64,000 nucleotides of DNA from Rhizobium sp. WYJ-E13. Lineage in GTDB: Bacteria > Pseudomonadota > Alphaproteobacteria > Rhizobiales > Rhizobiaceae. The notes beneath the pieces were generated by a model that worked only from the letters and a program-made list of their open reading frames with translations, made no database searches and had not been told where the DNA came from. Shown here one piece after another: positions 46,968 to 56,385 of the stretch (positions within the stretch are counted from its first letter, which is position 1; the number at the start of each line of letters is the position of its first letter). The translations under genes were made by a program, and so were the position numbers. The stretch is taken from contig NZ_CP076853.1 of the NCBI RefSeq assembly GCF_018987265.1, forward strand, positions 248,001 to 312,000, written 5' to 3'.

Positions 46968-47534
46968 GTGGCTATTTCACCCCCCAGCGATCTGGTGATG
47001 GACGTCGTGAAGGCTGCCGACCCCATGGAGGTTCAGGCTGCCCAGGAAAAGCTGAAGGCCAACCGCGCGGCCTTTGCTGCGACAAGCCTGGCCGACAGCG
47101 GTAACGGCTTTTCTTCCGCAGTCGACATTCTCGACCACGTCAAGCAGAAGACTGGCCTGCACAATATCCAGAACCGTACCAAGACCGAGGACGTGCCGGA
47201 AACCTACCGGAAGTTCGAGGCTATGGTTCTGCAGAACTTTGTGAAGTCCATGCTGCCGAGCGATGCCGAGAATGTTTTCGGCAAGGGCGCGACGGGTGAC
47301 ATCTGGAAGGGCATGATGGCCGAGCAGCTCGGCAACGTCATGGCCAAGGGCGATGGGATCGGCATTGCCAAGCAGATGTACTCCGAGCAGTTGCGTCGCC
47401 AGGAAGGCAAGATCGTCAACGCCTCCACGGATGAAGACGACCGCAAGGCGGCCATCAGCATGATCGACGAATTTCAGCGCAAGACCTTCGGCACTCCGAC
47501 CGCCGACAATAAGTCCGCAACAAGCGACGCATAA
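46968..47534 (+). CDS. flgJ: FlgJ-like rod-binding protein without muramidase domain
   Basis: It starts with GTG 46968 after TAGAGGA. The 188 residues include the rod-binding (FlgJ N-terminal) domain: KFEAMVLQNFVKSMLPSDAE, then GDIWKGMMAEQLGNVMAKGD and IAKQMY. The C-terminal half of enterobacterial FlgJ, a peptidoglycan hydrolase, is absent. Its function may be taken by the transglycosylase at 36452. It is the rod scaffold of the cluster. Confidence 0.85.
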   Translation: MAISPPSDLVMDVVKAADPMEVQAAQEKLKANRAAFAATSLADSGNGFSSAVDILDHVKQKTGLHNIQNRTKTEDVPETYRKFEAMVLQNFVKSMLPSDAENVFGKGATGDIWKGMMAEQLGNVMAKGDGIGIAKQMYSEQLRRQEGKIVNASTDEDDRKAAISMIDEFQRKTFGTPTADNKSATSDA

Positions 47535-47545
47535 TCGAGGATAAA

Positions 47546-47911
47546 ATGGAAATAGTTTCGAACGAATACAGGATCAAATCCGTTCTCGGGCGCCTCGAAA
47601 TGATAATCGACAACGAGAACAATCGGATCGGCAGCGATCCACAGTTCGATCTCAAGGTCTCCAATGCGCATAAGAGCCGGTGCCTGTATGAGCTCTCGAT
47701 GCTCTTTCGCGATACCGATCCGGCTGAACTTGCCGCTTCGCATCTGGACCAGCTTCACGGTCTCAAGAAGAAGCTCGTGCTGAACGCCCGTCGCGTCGAA
47801 GCGCATCTGGAGGCGGTTCGCGCCGTTGCCGATCTTCTGAAGAATGCCGTGCAGGATGCTGACGCCGATGGCACCTATTCCCAGGAACAGTTCGTCGCGC
47901 GGGACGCCTGA
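47546..47911 (+). CDS. FlgN-like putative export chaperone
   Basis: The 121 residues are helical, with a likely FlgN-type four-helix layout (YRIKSVLGRLEMIIDNENNR; CLYELSMLFRDTDP; LHGLKKKLVLNARRVEAHLE). FlgN is the chaperone of FlgK and FlgL. Size and position at the end of the flagellar block agree, but sequence similarity is weak. The stop overlaps the next gene by one base (TGATG). Confidence 0.6.
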   Translation: MEIVSNEYRIKSVLGRLEMIIDNENNRIGSDPQFDLKVSNAHKSRCLYELSMLFRDTDPAELAASHLDQLHGLKKKLVLNARRVEAHLEAVRAVADLLKNAVQDADADGTYSQEQFVARDA

Positions 47912-48453
47912 TGATCAAGCTCGTCCTCACAGGTGTTTGGGTCTGCGCCGTCACGCTGGCATCGGTCTATTTCTCGGTGAACATGGCGACCGCGCCGGCG
48001 CCGGCTGTTGCGGATACTAAACAAAGCGCACTCGAGCTGGTGAAGGGCGAGACGATCACCGTACCTGTTATCGGCAACGGTGCGGTCAACGGTTATTTTC
48101 TCGGCCGCATCTCCTTCATGATGCACAAGGACATGATCGCGGGCCTCAATCTGCCGATCATGGAGATGACGACCGACGAACTCTTCAGCCTGCTCGTCGG
48201 CAACAAGATGATCGATGTTTCCAACATCAAGGCCTTCGATCCCGCTGCTTTCCGCCAGGAGATCAAGAAGGGCATGAACGAGCGTCTCGGCGGCGAATAT
48301 GTTGCCGAAGTCATGCTGGAACAGCTTGACTACCTCCCGAAGGAAGATGTGAAGGAGAACTCCGGCGGCAAACCGGCAAAGGTCGGCGCGCCGGTCAAGA
48401 TCGTCGAGACCGCGCCGGCTTCCGAAACGCCGGCTCCGTCCTCTGCTCACTGA
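47911..48453 (+). CDS. Periplasmic or membrane-anchored protein ending the flagellar operon
   Basis: The 180 residues begin with one hydrophobic segment (KLVLTGVWVCAVTLASVYFS), which could be an uncleaved anchor or signal peptide. A mixed region (GYFLGRISFMMHKDMIAGL), a helical part and a Pro/Ala-rich tail follow. I do not recognise a family, though the topology resembles FliL. It is translationally coupled to the FlgN-like gene and is followed by a terminator, so it is probably the last gene of the flgE-side operon. Confidence 0.7.
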   Translation: MIKLVLTGVWVCAVTLASVYFSVNMATAPAPAVADTKQSALELVKGETITVPVIGNGAVNGYFLGRISFMMHKDMIAGLNLPIMEMTTDELFSLLVGNKMIDVSNIKAFDPAAFRQEIKKGMNERLGGEYVAEVMLEQLDYLPKEDVKENSGGKPAKVGAPVKIVETAPASETPAPSSAH

Positions 48454-48478
48454 TTACCATCTGCTGTCATTTGAAAAC

Positions 48479-48500
48479 GGCGCCGAAAGGCGCCTTTTTT
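48479..48500 (+). terminator. Terminator closing the flagellar cluster
   Basis: GGCGCC (48479-48484), GAAA tetraloop, GGCGCC (48489-48494), then T6. It lies 25 bp after the last flagellar stop codon. Confidence 0.93.
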
Positions 48501-48740
48501 GCGTTCTCGCCTTGGTTAACAAACCACTTATGCGAGCATGAAAATCCGCCCCTTTTTCCTAAGGGTTGTTTGAAACCGAACTGATACAAACACGGCACAA
48601 GCTTGGTAAGATACCGCCACGGGTTGGAGGAGGTCGTTCCAGGCAGGACGCTGCTGGTCTTTACAAGACCTCCGCTGCGGAAATGTGGGCTTATTTTCCG
48701 GGATGTCGGGCGCATGGCGCACCCTCGGCAGGAGGTAGGA

Positions 48741-49598
48741 ATGAATCTGATTGCAAACTTCGCGGTGCTTGCATCGCGGCGGACGATTTTCGATCTGCCG
48801 GTCTGCGATCTCGGCTGGGACGATGCGCTGGTTTTCATCAACGAACTGGCTTCCATTCCCGTCGGGCAGACCGTGGTTTGCTTCGTCAACGCCCACAACA
48901 TGCTGACGGCCCTGCGCGACGATGAGTACCATCAGATCATGTCGCACAATCTCGTGCTGCCTGATGGCATCGGTCTCAATATCGCATCCCAGGTCACGCA
49001 TGGTTCGCCGTTTCCCGCCAATCTGAACGGCACCGATTTCGTGCCGGCCCTCCTGACGTTCATGGAAACGCCGCGTCGGATCGGCCTCATCGGTGGCACA
49101 CGGGCGGTTGTCGAGAAGGCGGCCGAGAACTTTTCCAGGCACGCGCCGTGGCACGAGTTCTTCGTGATCTCCGATGGCTTCTTCGACAAGGCCAATCCAG
49201 AAGCCGTTACCGACGAGGTGGAGCGCCAGAAACTCGATATCCTGATCGTCGGCATGGGCACGCCGCTGCAGGAAAAATGGGTTTACCAGAATATCCGCGC
49301 GGATCATGCGCGGCTCGTTCTGACGGTCGGTGCACTTTTCGATTTCGTCTCGGGCACTTTGTCACGCGCACCGAAGACGGTGCGCATGATGCGTCTGGAA
49401 TGGGCCTATCGGCTAGTTCAGGAGCCGGCGCGCCTCTGGCGCCGCTATATCATCGGTATTCCGGTCTTCCTCTTCCGCGTGTTCCAGTATCGCTTCAGCC
49501 GCCATGCGCGGATTCTTGGTCAGCCGGATGAACCGGCGGCTGCGGCGCACGCTGCGGGCGAACCGAAGAGAATCGAGCAGACGAAAAAAGCCGGTTGA
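48741..49598 (+). CDS. WecG/TagA/CpsF-family glycosyltransferase
   Basis: ATG 48741 follows AGGAGGT and gives 285 residues; in-frame codons back to 48603 lack the family pattern. The GT26 domain shows TVVCFVNAHNMLTALRDDEY, NLVLPDGIGLNIASQ, RIGLIGGTRAVVEKAAENF and DILIVGMGTPLQEKWVY. A basic C-terminal tail region (RLWRRYIIGIPVFLFRVFQY) suggests membrane association. It would add a sugar in surface polysaccharide synthesis. It lies 240 bp beyond the flagellar terminator and is separate from it. Confidence 0.9.
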   Translation: MNLIANFAVLASRRTIFDLPVCDLGWDDALVFINELASIPVGQTVVCFVNAHNMLTALRDDEYHQIMSHNLVLPDGIGLNIASQVTHGSPFPANLNGTDFVPALLTFMETPRRIGLIGGTRAVVEKAAENFSRHAPWHEFFVISDGFFDKANPEAVTDEVERQKLDILIVGMGTPLQEKWVYQNIRADHARLVLTVGALFDFVSGTLSRAPKTVRMMRLEWAYRLVQEPARLWRRYIIGIPVFLFRVFQYRFSRHARILGQPDEPAAAAHAAGEPKRIEQTKKAG

Positions 49599-49710
49599 TT
49601 ACAGATTTCTGCAGGCTCCGGTTAACCATTTCTTTGCCATGTATATTTAGAGTAGCTTAATCATCCGCGTCGGCGCGGTTGAACGAACTCGGCCATCATG
49701 CGCGTGAGAT

Positions 49711-51495
49711 GTGACGCCAATGCACGATTCCAGGGCGAAAAACAGTTTCCATGATCGCGCAACCACCTCGTCGCGCGGCCAGCGGCAAAGTCATGCCGAA
49801 AAGAGCCCTCCGCCCGGAAAAAGCCCTCCGCCGGAGATGCGCCCTTCCGAGGCCGAACTGTTGCGCGCCATAGGCCGGCTGCTCGACGAACAGCGTGCGA
49901 AAACGCGGCTGACTGAACCGCTGGTGGACCGGATCGAGACGATCCTCGGCTCGCGTCTGCAGGCTGCAAACGATATCGCCGCCGCGCCCGCTCCTGAACC
50001 CTCTCGCCCTGCGCCGGAGCCAACGACGCAATTCGCCCGGGTTCGCGAAGTCGCTCCCGTTGAAAAAGCGTCCATTTCGACGGTTTCGCGCGAAGTTCGG
50101 CTCCCGAACTGGATCAGAAGCGCTCTCATAGTGGCTGTCCTCTCGTTCGGCGGTGCTGCCGCCCCCATCCTGACCCCATCCTCACCAGCGCTTTACACCG
50201 CAGAGGCGACACTTGCCGTGGATGCAGACGCAGGCAACCGGACCGCCCTGGTTGGCGATACCGTCAAGAGGCTCTCATCGGTACCTGTCATCGCCTCTGC
50301 CGTTGCGGCACTGAAGCTGGACCGCGATCCGGAATTTGCCGGCAGCAGCGCCGATGCGCTTGGTGTTGCCTTCGATCTTCTCTCCGGCAATGGTGCAGCC
50401 GCCGATCCGGCATCGCGCGCAGAGGCCGCGCTGAAATCTGCCGTGGCGGTTATTCCCGACGACCGCACCGGCACGATCCGTCTGATGGTAACGACGGGCG
50501 ATGCCGACAAGTCGACGCGTATCGCCATGCGGTTGTCCGATACCGTGACCGGCGGCAGCGCCGCAGGCAAGGCGGCCGAGACGGCCACCGCCCTGAGGAA
50601 GGAAAATGATCAGGCTCAGGCAGAGCTCACGGCCTTCAGTCAGAAAAACGGCGAGGGCAACGTCAAGGTTGCGACGCAACTGCAGCGCCAGATCACCGGG
50701 CTCGATGCCGATCTGAAGAATGCCGACGACAATATCCTGACCGCCAAGGAGCAGGCCGACAGACTGAAGGCCGCCAAGCTCGCGGACGTGCTGGACGGCT
50801 CGCTCGCTCCAGATATGATCTCGCCCGCCCTGCAGGATCTGCGTGACAGATACTTAATCGCCAAGACCGCATTGGGACAGCTCTCGGCAGACCTGGGCCC
50901 ACGCCATCCGCGCCTGCTCCAACAGCAGTCCGAGGTCGATGGTCTGAAGGATAACATCGGCAAGGAGCTGGCACGCCTCGCCCAGAACGCATATACAGCA
51001 GCCAAGACTGCCGTCGATGCGCGCAAGCAGATTAGCGATCGTCGCAACGCGCTGATTGCCCAGAGCCGTGATACCGGCGTCGATCTCGCCAAGCTGACCG
51101 AACTGCGGGAAAAAGCGTCTGCCGCCCGCTCGCGCCTGGAAGAGGAGGTCTCCACGACAGGTGCCATCGGCGATGGCCGAGTCACGGTTCGCAAACCCGC
51201 CCTTGCGCTGCCGGCTTCTGGCGACGACGGTTTCGGTATCCATTCGCTGATTGGTGGCCTTGCCGGTTTGGCGGTGGGCCTCGGCCTCACTTACTTGCCG
51301 CGTCTCCTCCGCCGGCAGCCCGAACAGGCGCCGCTCCAAGTTTCCATCCAAGCTCCAATCCTCGCCCCTGTGCCCGAACTTGTGCAGGGTCCAGAGCGGG
51401 CGCCGCTCCCGCAGGCAGTTGACGAAGTTGATGTGCTGCGCTCGCAGATCGCCAGCTTGCGCGAACGCTTTCACGCTCACCAGACCTCACGGTAA
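49711..51495 (+). CDS. ExoP/Wzz-like polysaccharide co-polymerase without kinase domain
   Basis: A GTG at 49711 or an ATG at 49720 can start it (594 or 591 residues). The N-terminus is cytoplasmic and Pro/Arg-rich. The first membrane helix is at about 137-157 ([19 protein letters not shown]). A long periplasmic region contains coiled coils ([40 protein letters not shown]) and the [19 protein letters not shown] segment typical of Wzc/ExoP. The second helix is at about 510-530. No Walker motifs or tyrosine cluster follow. It probably regulates chain length of a surface polysaccharide with the preceding glycosyltransferase. Confidence 0.8.
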   Translation: MTPMHDSRAKNSFHDRATTSSRGQRQSHAEKSPPPGKSPPPEMRPSEAELLRAIGRLLDEQRAKTRLTEPLVDRIETILGSRLQAANDIAAAPAPEPSRPAPEPTTQFARVREVAPVEKASISTVSREVRLPNWIRSALIVAVLSFGGAAAPILTPSSPALYTAEATLAVDADAGNRTALVGDTVKRLSSVPVIASAVAALKLDRDPEFAGSSADALGVAFDLLSGNGAAADPASRAEAALKSAVAVIPDDRTGTIRLMVTTGDADKSTRIAMRLSDTVTGGSAAGKAAETATALRKENDQAQAELTAFSQKNGEGNVKVATQLQRQITGLDADLKNADDNILTAKEQADRLKAAKLADVLDGSLAPDMISPALQDLRDRYLIAKTALGQLSADLGPRHPRLLQQQSEVDGLKDNIGKELARLAQNAYTAAKTAVDARKQISDRRNALIAQSRDTGVDLAKLTELREKASAARSRLEEEVSTTGAIGDGRVTVRKPALALPASGDDGFGIHSLIGGLAGLAVGLGLTYLPRLLRRQPEQAPLQVSIQAPILAPVPELVQGPERAPLPQAVDEVDVLRSQIASLRERFHAHQTSR

Positions 51496-51616
51496 GCGAA
51501 CGTCCCGACCGCAGATTGCCCTTGCATTTGCCGTTTTTAAACGGGATAGGGCGTTATCGGGAAATCATTCCCGCCGCGGGCGAATAGACTGGCGCGAAAT
51601 TGGGCGGAGAAGACGC

Positions 51617-52516
51617 GTGACGACAGTAATCGACGGCAAGCAGGTTGCCGCTTCCGTAATCGAAACCGTGAAATCGGCAAACACTGCGCTGGAAGCCGCC
51701 AAAGGCATCCAGACGGGGCTTGCCGTCATCATCGTCGGTGATGATCCGGCGAGCCACACCTATGTCAGCTCCAAGAGCCGCATGGCCAAGGAATGCGGCT
51801 TCAAGTCCGTCCAGCACACGCTGCCAGCTGAGACCAGCCAGGAGGAGCTTGCCGCCCTTGTCGCGTCGCTTAATGCCGATCCCTCGATCCATGGCATTCT
51901 CGTGCAGCTGCCGTTGCCGAAACATCTCGACAGCGAGCCGATCATCCAGTCGATCCTGCCGCAAAAGGATGTCGACGGCTTGAGCGTCGTCAACGCCGGC
52001 AAGCTTGCGACCGGCGATCTGAAGACCGGCCTCGTCTCCTGCACGCCGGCCGGCGCCATGGTGTTCGTGCGCCGCACCCATGGCGAGGACCTATCGGGCC
52101 TCAACGCTGTCGTCATCGGTCGCTCCAACCTGTTCGGCAAGCCGATGGCGCAGCTTCTGCTCAATGCCAATGCGACGGTCACCATCGCCCATTCGCGCAC
52201 GAAGAACCTGGCCGACATCTGCCGCAATGCCGATATTCTGGTGGCCGCCGTCGGCCGCCCGGAAATGGTCAAGGCCGACTGGGTCAAGCCCGGCGCCACC
52301 GTCGTCGACGTCGGCATCAACCGCATCGCGGCCCCCGAACGCGGCGAGGGCAAGACCCGCCTCGTCGGCGATGTCGCCTTTGCCGAGGTCGCCCCGGTTG
52401 CCGCCGTCATCACCCCGGTGCCGGGTGGCGTCGGCCCGATGACGATCGCCATGCTGATGGCCAATACGGTGATTGCCGCCCATCGCTCGGCAGGACTGAC
52501 GCCGCCGGCATTCTGA
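51617..52516 (+). CDS. folD: Bifunctional methylenetetrahydrofolate dehydrogenase/cyclohydrolase FolD
   Basis: FolD interconverts 5,10-methylene-THF and 10-formyl-THF with NADP. The GTG start at 51617, after GGCGGAGA, begins directly at [16 protein letters not shown] and gives 299 residues. Signatures seen: [20 protein letters not shown] with the catalytic Lys, [26 protein letters not shown], and the nucleotide loop [16 protein letters not shown]. It is convergent with, and directly abuts, the stop of the LacI-type gene. Confidence 0.96.
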   Translation: MTTVIDGKQVAASVIETVKSANTALEAAKGIQTGLAVIIVGDDPASHTYVSSKSRMAKECGFKSVQHTLPAETSQEELAALVASLNADPSIHGILVQLPLPKHLDSEPIIQSILPQKDVDGLSVVNAGKLATGDLKTGLVSCTPAGAMVFVRRTHGEDLSGLNAVVIGRSNLFGKPMAQLLLNANATVTIAHSRTKNLADICRNADILVAAVGRPEMVKADWVKPGATVVDVGINRIAAPERGEGKTRLVGDVAFAEVAPVAAVITPVPGGVGPMTIAMLMANTVIAAHRSAGLTPPAF

Positions 52517-53542
52517 TCAGCTTTGCGGGGCAGGGCCTGTCGAGGCCCTGACGATCAGCTCCGTCTTCCAGAGTTCCTGCTCCGGGAAGGGGCCAGCCTG
52601 CTTGACCGTGCCGATGAGCCGTTGCGCAATACGCACGCCCGCAGCGCGCAGTGACGACCGGGTGGTTGTCAGCGGCACCGAGAAGTTTTCGGGCTTCAAC
52701 AGCGGCAGCACGTCGTCGTGGGCGATCAGCGAGATATCCTCACCAAGTTTTAGTCCGGCCTGATTGACGGCCCGGATCGCGCCAAGCGCAAGCACCGTAC
52801 TTGAGCATAGAACTGCGGTCGGCCGCTCGGCAAGCTGCAGGAAACGCTCCATGGCGATCAGCCCTTCTTCATCCGACATCACAGTATGACTCGTACAGTC
52901 TTCCGTAAGCTCCAGCCCGCGTTCGCCAAGTGCGCCAATGAGGCCGTTCCTGCGGCGAATGGCGAAATCGAGATGCGCCGGCCCGTTCATCAGCGCAAAA
53001 CGCGTGTGGCCGAGCTGCAGGAGAAGCCGCGCCGCATCGTAGAAAGCGGCCTCGTTGTCGATATCGAGATAAGGATAGTCGGGCTCGGTACCGAAGGAAC
53101 GTCCATGCACCACGAAGGGCATGGAGAGCGATTTCAGCATGGCGAGACGCGGGTCGTGGCCGCGCATATAGGCTACGAAGAGTGCATCCACATTGCCGCT
53201 GATCGCGAGGCGCCGCAGTGCTGCGACCTCATCGTCCGGGTCCGCCGGCATGATGACGAAGTGAAAGTCATGGCGCACCGCTTCCTCGCCGAGGCCTGTC
53301 AGGAACTCGCCGAAATGCACGTCCGACTGATGGCCGGGCGCGGTCGGCATGACGAGGCCGATCGACCCGGCTTTGCCAGTCGCCAGCCGCTGGGCTGCCT
53401 TATTCGGCCGGTATCCTGTTTCCTTGACTGCCCGGAGCACGCGTTCCCGGGTCGCCTCGTTGACCTCAGGATAACCGTTGAGCGCGCGGCTCACAGTCGT
53501 CTGCGAAAGCCCCAGCAATTCCGATAGCTGTTTGAGATTCAC
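52517..53542 (-). CDS. aglR: LacI-family regulator of the agl locus (AglR)
   Basis: The 341 residues have an N-terminal LacI HTH with hinge (LSELLGLSQTTVSRALNGY, then RRAVKETGYRPNKAAQRLAT-like) and a periplasmic-binding-protein-like sugar domain. Its divergent neighbour is the aglEFGAK operon, and two AAAGCGCTTT palindromes stand between them. Repression relieved by an alpha-glucoside is the expected behaviour, as in S. meliloti. The stop at 52517 directly abuts the folD stop. Confidence 0.93.
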   Translation of the reverse strand: MNLKQLSELLGLSQTTVSRALNGYPEVNEATRERVLRAVKETGYRPNKAAQRLATGKAGSIGLVMPTAPGHQSDVHFGEFLTGLGEEAVRHDFHFVIMPADPDDEVAALRRLAISGNVDALFVAYMRGHDPRLAMLKSLSMPFVVHGRSFGTEPDYPYLDIDNEAAFYDAARLLLQLGHTRFALMNGPAHLDFAIRRRNGLIGALGERGLELTEDCTSHTVMSDEEGLIAMERFLQLAERPTAVLCSSTVLALGAIRAVNQAGLKLGEDISLIAHDDVLPLLKPENFSVPLTTTRSSLRAAGVRIAQRLIGTVKQAGPFPEQELWKTELIVRASTGPAPQS

Positions 53543-53609
53543 CTGCTATGCTTCCTCCCGGCCTGCCCTGTGGCCGTCAAATAATGGCCGCCGCCTCCCA
53601 ATAGCTCCC

Positions 53610-53619
53610 AAAGCGCTTT
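53610..53619. promoter_or_regulatory. Putative AglR operator 1
   Basis: Perfect palindrome AAAGCGCTTT with the central CG of LacI/GalR-type operators, 68 bp upstream of the aglR start. Confidence 0.65.
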
Positions 53620-53769
53620 AAAGTATGTAGCATCTGCTGCGCTTGACTCAAGAAAAATCGCTCCATATTCCCCAGCAAGCCTTGCTGCAACGCGATATCG
53701 GGCCCGTATTCCAGCCGTTCTCGTGAAATGGCTTGACTTCATTCCACCGAAAGTGAATGAGTTGCGTTG

Positions 53770-53783
53770 TCAAAGCGCTTTGA
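53770..53783. promoter_or_regulatory. Putative AglR operator 2
   Basis: Perfect 14-bp palindrome TCAAAGCGCTTTGA, 55 bp upstream of the aglE start. It overlaps a -35-like TTGTCA (53767-53772). Its core is identical to operator 1, with centres 162 bp apart, so looping is possible. Confidence 0.75.
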
Positions 53784-53837
53784 GATTTCCTTTGAATGAA
53801 ATTCTGCGCTATCGGATTGTGATGGGAGGTTGATCAC

Positions 53838-55199
53838 ATGAAAAAGTCATTCTTGATGGGTGTTACAGTTGCTGCGCTTTTTGCCGGCGCTGCGTCGGCC
53901 GCGGATCTGAAATTCCCGCCCGGCCAGGATTCTAAGTTCAACTGGAAGAGCTATGATGACTTCAAGTCTGCCCATGCCGACCTGAAGGGACAGCAGCTGA
54001 CGATCTTCGGTCCCTGGCGCGGCGAAGACGAAGCCTTCTTCCAGAGCATTCTCGCCTACTTCGTCGAGGCCACCGGCGTCGACGCCAAGTATTCCTCCTC
54101 TGAAAATTACGAGCAGCAGATCGTCATCGATACACAGGCAGGCTCCCCGCCGAATATCGCCATCCTGCCGCAGCCCGGTCTGCTGGCCGATCTCGCCAGC
54201 AAAGGTTATCTGACGCCGCTTGGCGACGATACCTCCAAGTGGGTCAAGGACAACTACGGCGCCGGCGACAGCTGGGTTGGTTACGGCACCTACAAGGGCA
54301 AGGACGGCAAGGACGCCTTCTTCGCTTTCCCTTACAAGGCCGACGTGAAGTCGCTCGTCTGGTATGTTCCTGAAAACTTCGAGGAAGCAGGCTACAAGAT
54401 CCCGACATCAATGGAAGAATTGCACGCCCTGACCGACCAGATCGTCAAGGATGGCGGCGTTCCGTGGTGCATCGGCCTCGGTTCCGGCGGCGCGACCGGC
54501 TGGCCGGCAACCGACTGGGTCGAAGATATCATGTTGCGCATGCAGAAGCCTGATGTCTACGACAAGTGGACCACCAATGAAGTGAAGTTCACCGATCCGG
54601 CCGTCGTTGCTGCGATCGACGAATTCGGCAAGTTCGCCAAGAACGAAAAGTATGTTGATGGCGGTGTTGCAGCCGTTGCTTCGACCGACTTCCGCGACAG
54701 CCCGAAGGGTCTCTTCGCCGTTCCGCCGAAGTGCTACCTGCACCACCAGGCTTCGTTCATCCCGTCCTTCTTCCCTGAAGGCACAAAGCTCGGCGCCGAT
54801 GCAGACTTCTTCTACATGCCGACCTATGCCGCACATGCCGATCTCGGCAAGCCGGTTCTGGGTGCCGGTACGCTTGTCACCATCGCCAAGGATTCTCCGA
54901 CGGCCCGCGCCTTCATCGACTTCCTGAAGACGCCGGTTGCTCATGAACTCTGGATGGCGCAGTCGAGCTTCCTGACCCCCTATAAGGGCGTCAACGTCGA
55001 TGCTTACGCCAACGAACAGATGAAGAAGGAAGGCGAGATCCTGACCTCGGCCACCACCTTCCGCTTCGACGGTTCGGACCTGATGCCCGGCAAGATTGGC
55101 GCCGGCGCCTTTTGGACCGGCATGGTCGATTTCGTCGGCGGCAAGTCCGCTCAGGACGCCGCAGCCGAAATCCAGAGCGCCTGGGACGGCATCAAGTAA
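53838..55199 (+). CDS. aglE: Alpha-glucoside ABC transporter, substrate-binding protein AglE
   Basis: The 453 residues begin with a signal peptide (cleavage after AASA, residue 21). An extracellular solute-binding family 1 fold follows (FGPWRGEDEAFFQSILAYF, LPQPGLLADLASKGYLTPL, SAWDGIK end). It captures alpha-glucosides such as sucrose, maltose or trehalose in the periplasm, the ligands known for S. meliloti AglE. The gene is first in the agl operon and separated by a stable hairpin from the permeases. Confidence 0.95.
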   Translation: MKKSFLMGVTVAALFAGAASAADLKFPPGQDSKFNWKSYDDFKSAHADLKGQQLTIFGPWRGEDEAFFQSILAYFVEATGVDAKYSSSENYEQQIVIDTQAGSPPNIAILPQPGLLADLASKGYLTPLGDDTSKWVKDNYGAGDSWVGYGTYKGKDGKDAFFAFPYKADVKSLVWYVPENFEEAGYKIPTSMEELHALTDQIVKDGGVPWCIGLGSGGATGWPATDWVEDIMLRMQKPDVYDKWTTNEVKFTDPAVVAAIDEFGKFAKNEKYVDGGVAAVASTDFRDSPKGLFAVPPKCYLHHQASFIPSFFPEGTKLGADADFFYMPTYAAHADLGKPVLGAGTLVTIAKDSPTARAFIDFLKTPVAHELWMAQSSFLTPYKGVNVDAYANEQMKKEGEILTSATTFRFDGSDLMPGKIGAGAFWTGMVDFVGGKSAQDAAAEIQSAWDGIK

Positions 55200-55213
55200 T
55201 CTCCTGACACTTC

Positions 55214-55237
55214 ATGCCGCCGGGCAGCCGGCGGCAT
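55214..55237 (+). promoter_or_regulatory. aglE-aglF intercistronic hairpin
   Basis: ATGCCGCCGG (55214-55223), GCAG loop, CCGGCGGCAT (55228-55237): 10 perfect pairs, no T run, 14 bp after the aglE stop. This suits mRNA protection or partial termination, giving more binding protein than permease. Confidence 0.6.
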
Positions 55238-55370
55238 CACCTGAATCAGCGGCCGGGTTCCAGAGGGGGAGTCCGGTCGAGCCGGATCCTGTGGTCAAAC
55301 ACACAAGCTCTATTGACGATATCCGGCGTTAACCCTTCAAAATAAGACAGGGAAGCAGGGGAGGGACGAA

Positions 55371-56384
55371 ATGCTGTCGCAGATAGTGTCCGCTTTGGGC
55401 GTCGTGGTCGCCGCCGTTTTTGCATGCTCGGCCTATTTCTTTTTCTCGAACAAGATCCTCGATCTCGCTTTGCCGGTGAAGGACGGTGATATCCGTCAGG
55501 CCTCGCGCAATCTGAACCGGCGCGCGATGATCCGCCCCTGGCTGTTTCTCTTCCCGGCGCTCTTCCTGCTGATCGTCTACCTCGTCTATCCTGTTGTCGC
55601 GACCTTCATTCTGTCCTTCTACGACCGGTCGGGCAACGAGTTCGTCGGCGCCCAGAACTACCTGTGGGCCTTGAATGACCGCGAATTCCGCCAGTCGATC
55701 TTCAACAACATTCTCTGGTTAGCCGTCGTGCCCGCCTGCTGCACCTTCTTCGGCCTCGTCATCGCCGTCATGACCGACCGCATCTGGTGGGGCAATATCG
55801 CCAAGAGCATCGTCTTCATGCCGATGGCGATCTCCTTCGTCGGTGCTTCCGTCATCTGGAAGTTCATCTATGAGTATCGTGGCGGCAACGATGTGCAGAT
55901 CGGCCTTCTGAACGCTATCGTCCAGACATTCGGCGGCACGCCGGAGGTCTGGATCTCCGTTCCCTTCTGGAACAATTTCTTCCTGATGGTGATCCTGGTC
56001 TGGATCCAGACCGGCTTTGCCATGGTCATCCTCTCGGCCGCCCTGCGCGGCATCCCGGAAGAGACGATCGAGGCGGCTGTCATCGACGGCGCCAATGGTT
56101 GGCAGATCTTCTGGCGCATCATGGTGCCGCAGATCTGGGGCACGATCGCCGTCGTCTGGACGACGATCACCATCCTTGTCCTCAAGGTCTTCGATATCGT
56201 GCTCACCATGACCAACGGTCAGTGGCAGACCATGGTGCTGGCGAACCTGATGTTCAACTGGCTGTTCCGCGGCGGCGGCGATTCCGGCCGAAGCGCTGTT
56301 ATCGCCATCATCATCATGCTCGCCGTCACGCCGATCATGGTGTGGAACGTGCGCCGTGCCAATGCCGAACTGAGGGGACGCTGA
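55371..56384 (+). CDS. aglF: Alpha-glucoside ABC transporter permease AglF
   Basis: The 337 residues have an N-terminal membrane segment (about 3-28) before the standard MalF-type permease. They include the EAA loop ETIEAAVIDGANGWQIFWRI that contacts the ATPase. GGGGAGGG lies before ATG 55371. aglG follows after 1 bp, so the two permeases form one channel. Confidence 0.95.
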   Translation: MLSQIVSALGVVVAAVFACSAYFFFSNKILDLALPVKDGDIRQASRNLNRRAMIRPWLFLFPALFLLIVYLVYPVVATFILSFYDRSGNEFVGAQNYLWALNDREFRQSIFNNILWLAVVPACCTFFGLVIAVMTDRIWWGNIAKSIVFMPMAISFVGASVIWKFIYEYRGGNDVQIGLLNAIVQTFGGTPEVWISVPFWNNFFLMVILVWIQTGFAMVILSAALRGIPEETIEAAVIDGANGWQIFWRIMVPQIWGTIAVVWTTITILVLKVFDIVLTMTNGQWQTMVLANLMFNWLFRGGGDSGRSAVIAIIIMLAVTPIMVWNVRRANAELRGR

Positions 56385-56385
56385 G

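Larger units (their letters stand above)
53543..53837. promoter_or_regulatory. aglR-aglE divergent control region
   Basis: The 295-bp spacer contains both agl promoters and two operator-like palindromes. No gene is convincing here; the small minus-strand frame at 53539-53742 is chance. GGGAGG before ATG 53838 is the aglE ribosome-binding site. Confidence 0.7.

Noticed and set aside
48603..48740. Longer start for the WecG/TagA gene
   Set aside because: Added residues lack family pattern, while ATG 48741 has an excellent AGGAGGT.
52514..52519. Immediate folD/aglR stop-codon abutment as a regulatory element
   Set aside because: The two stop codons meet with no spacer, but no shared terminator or overlap is visible, so this looks like simple compactness.
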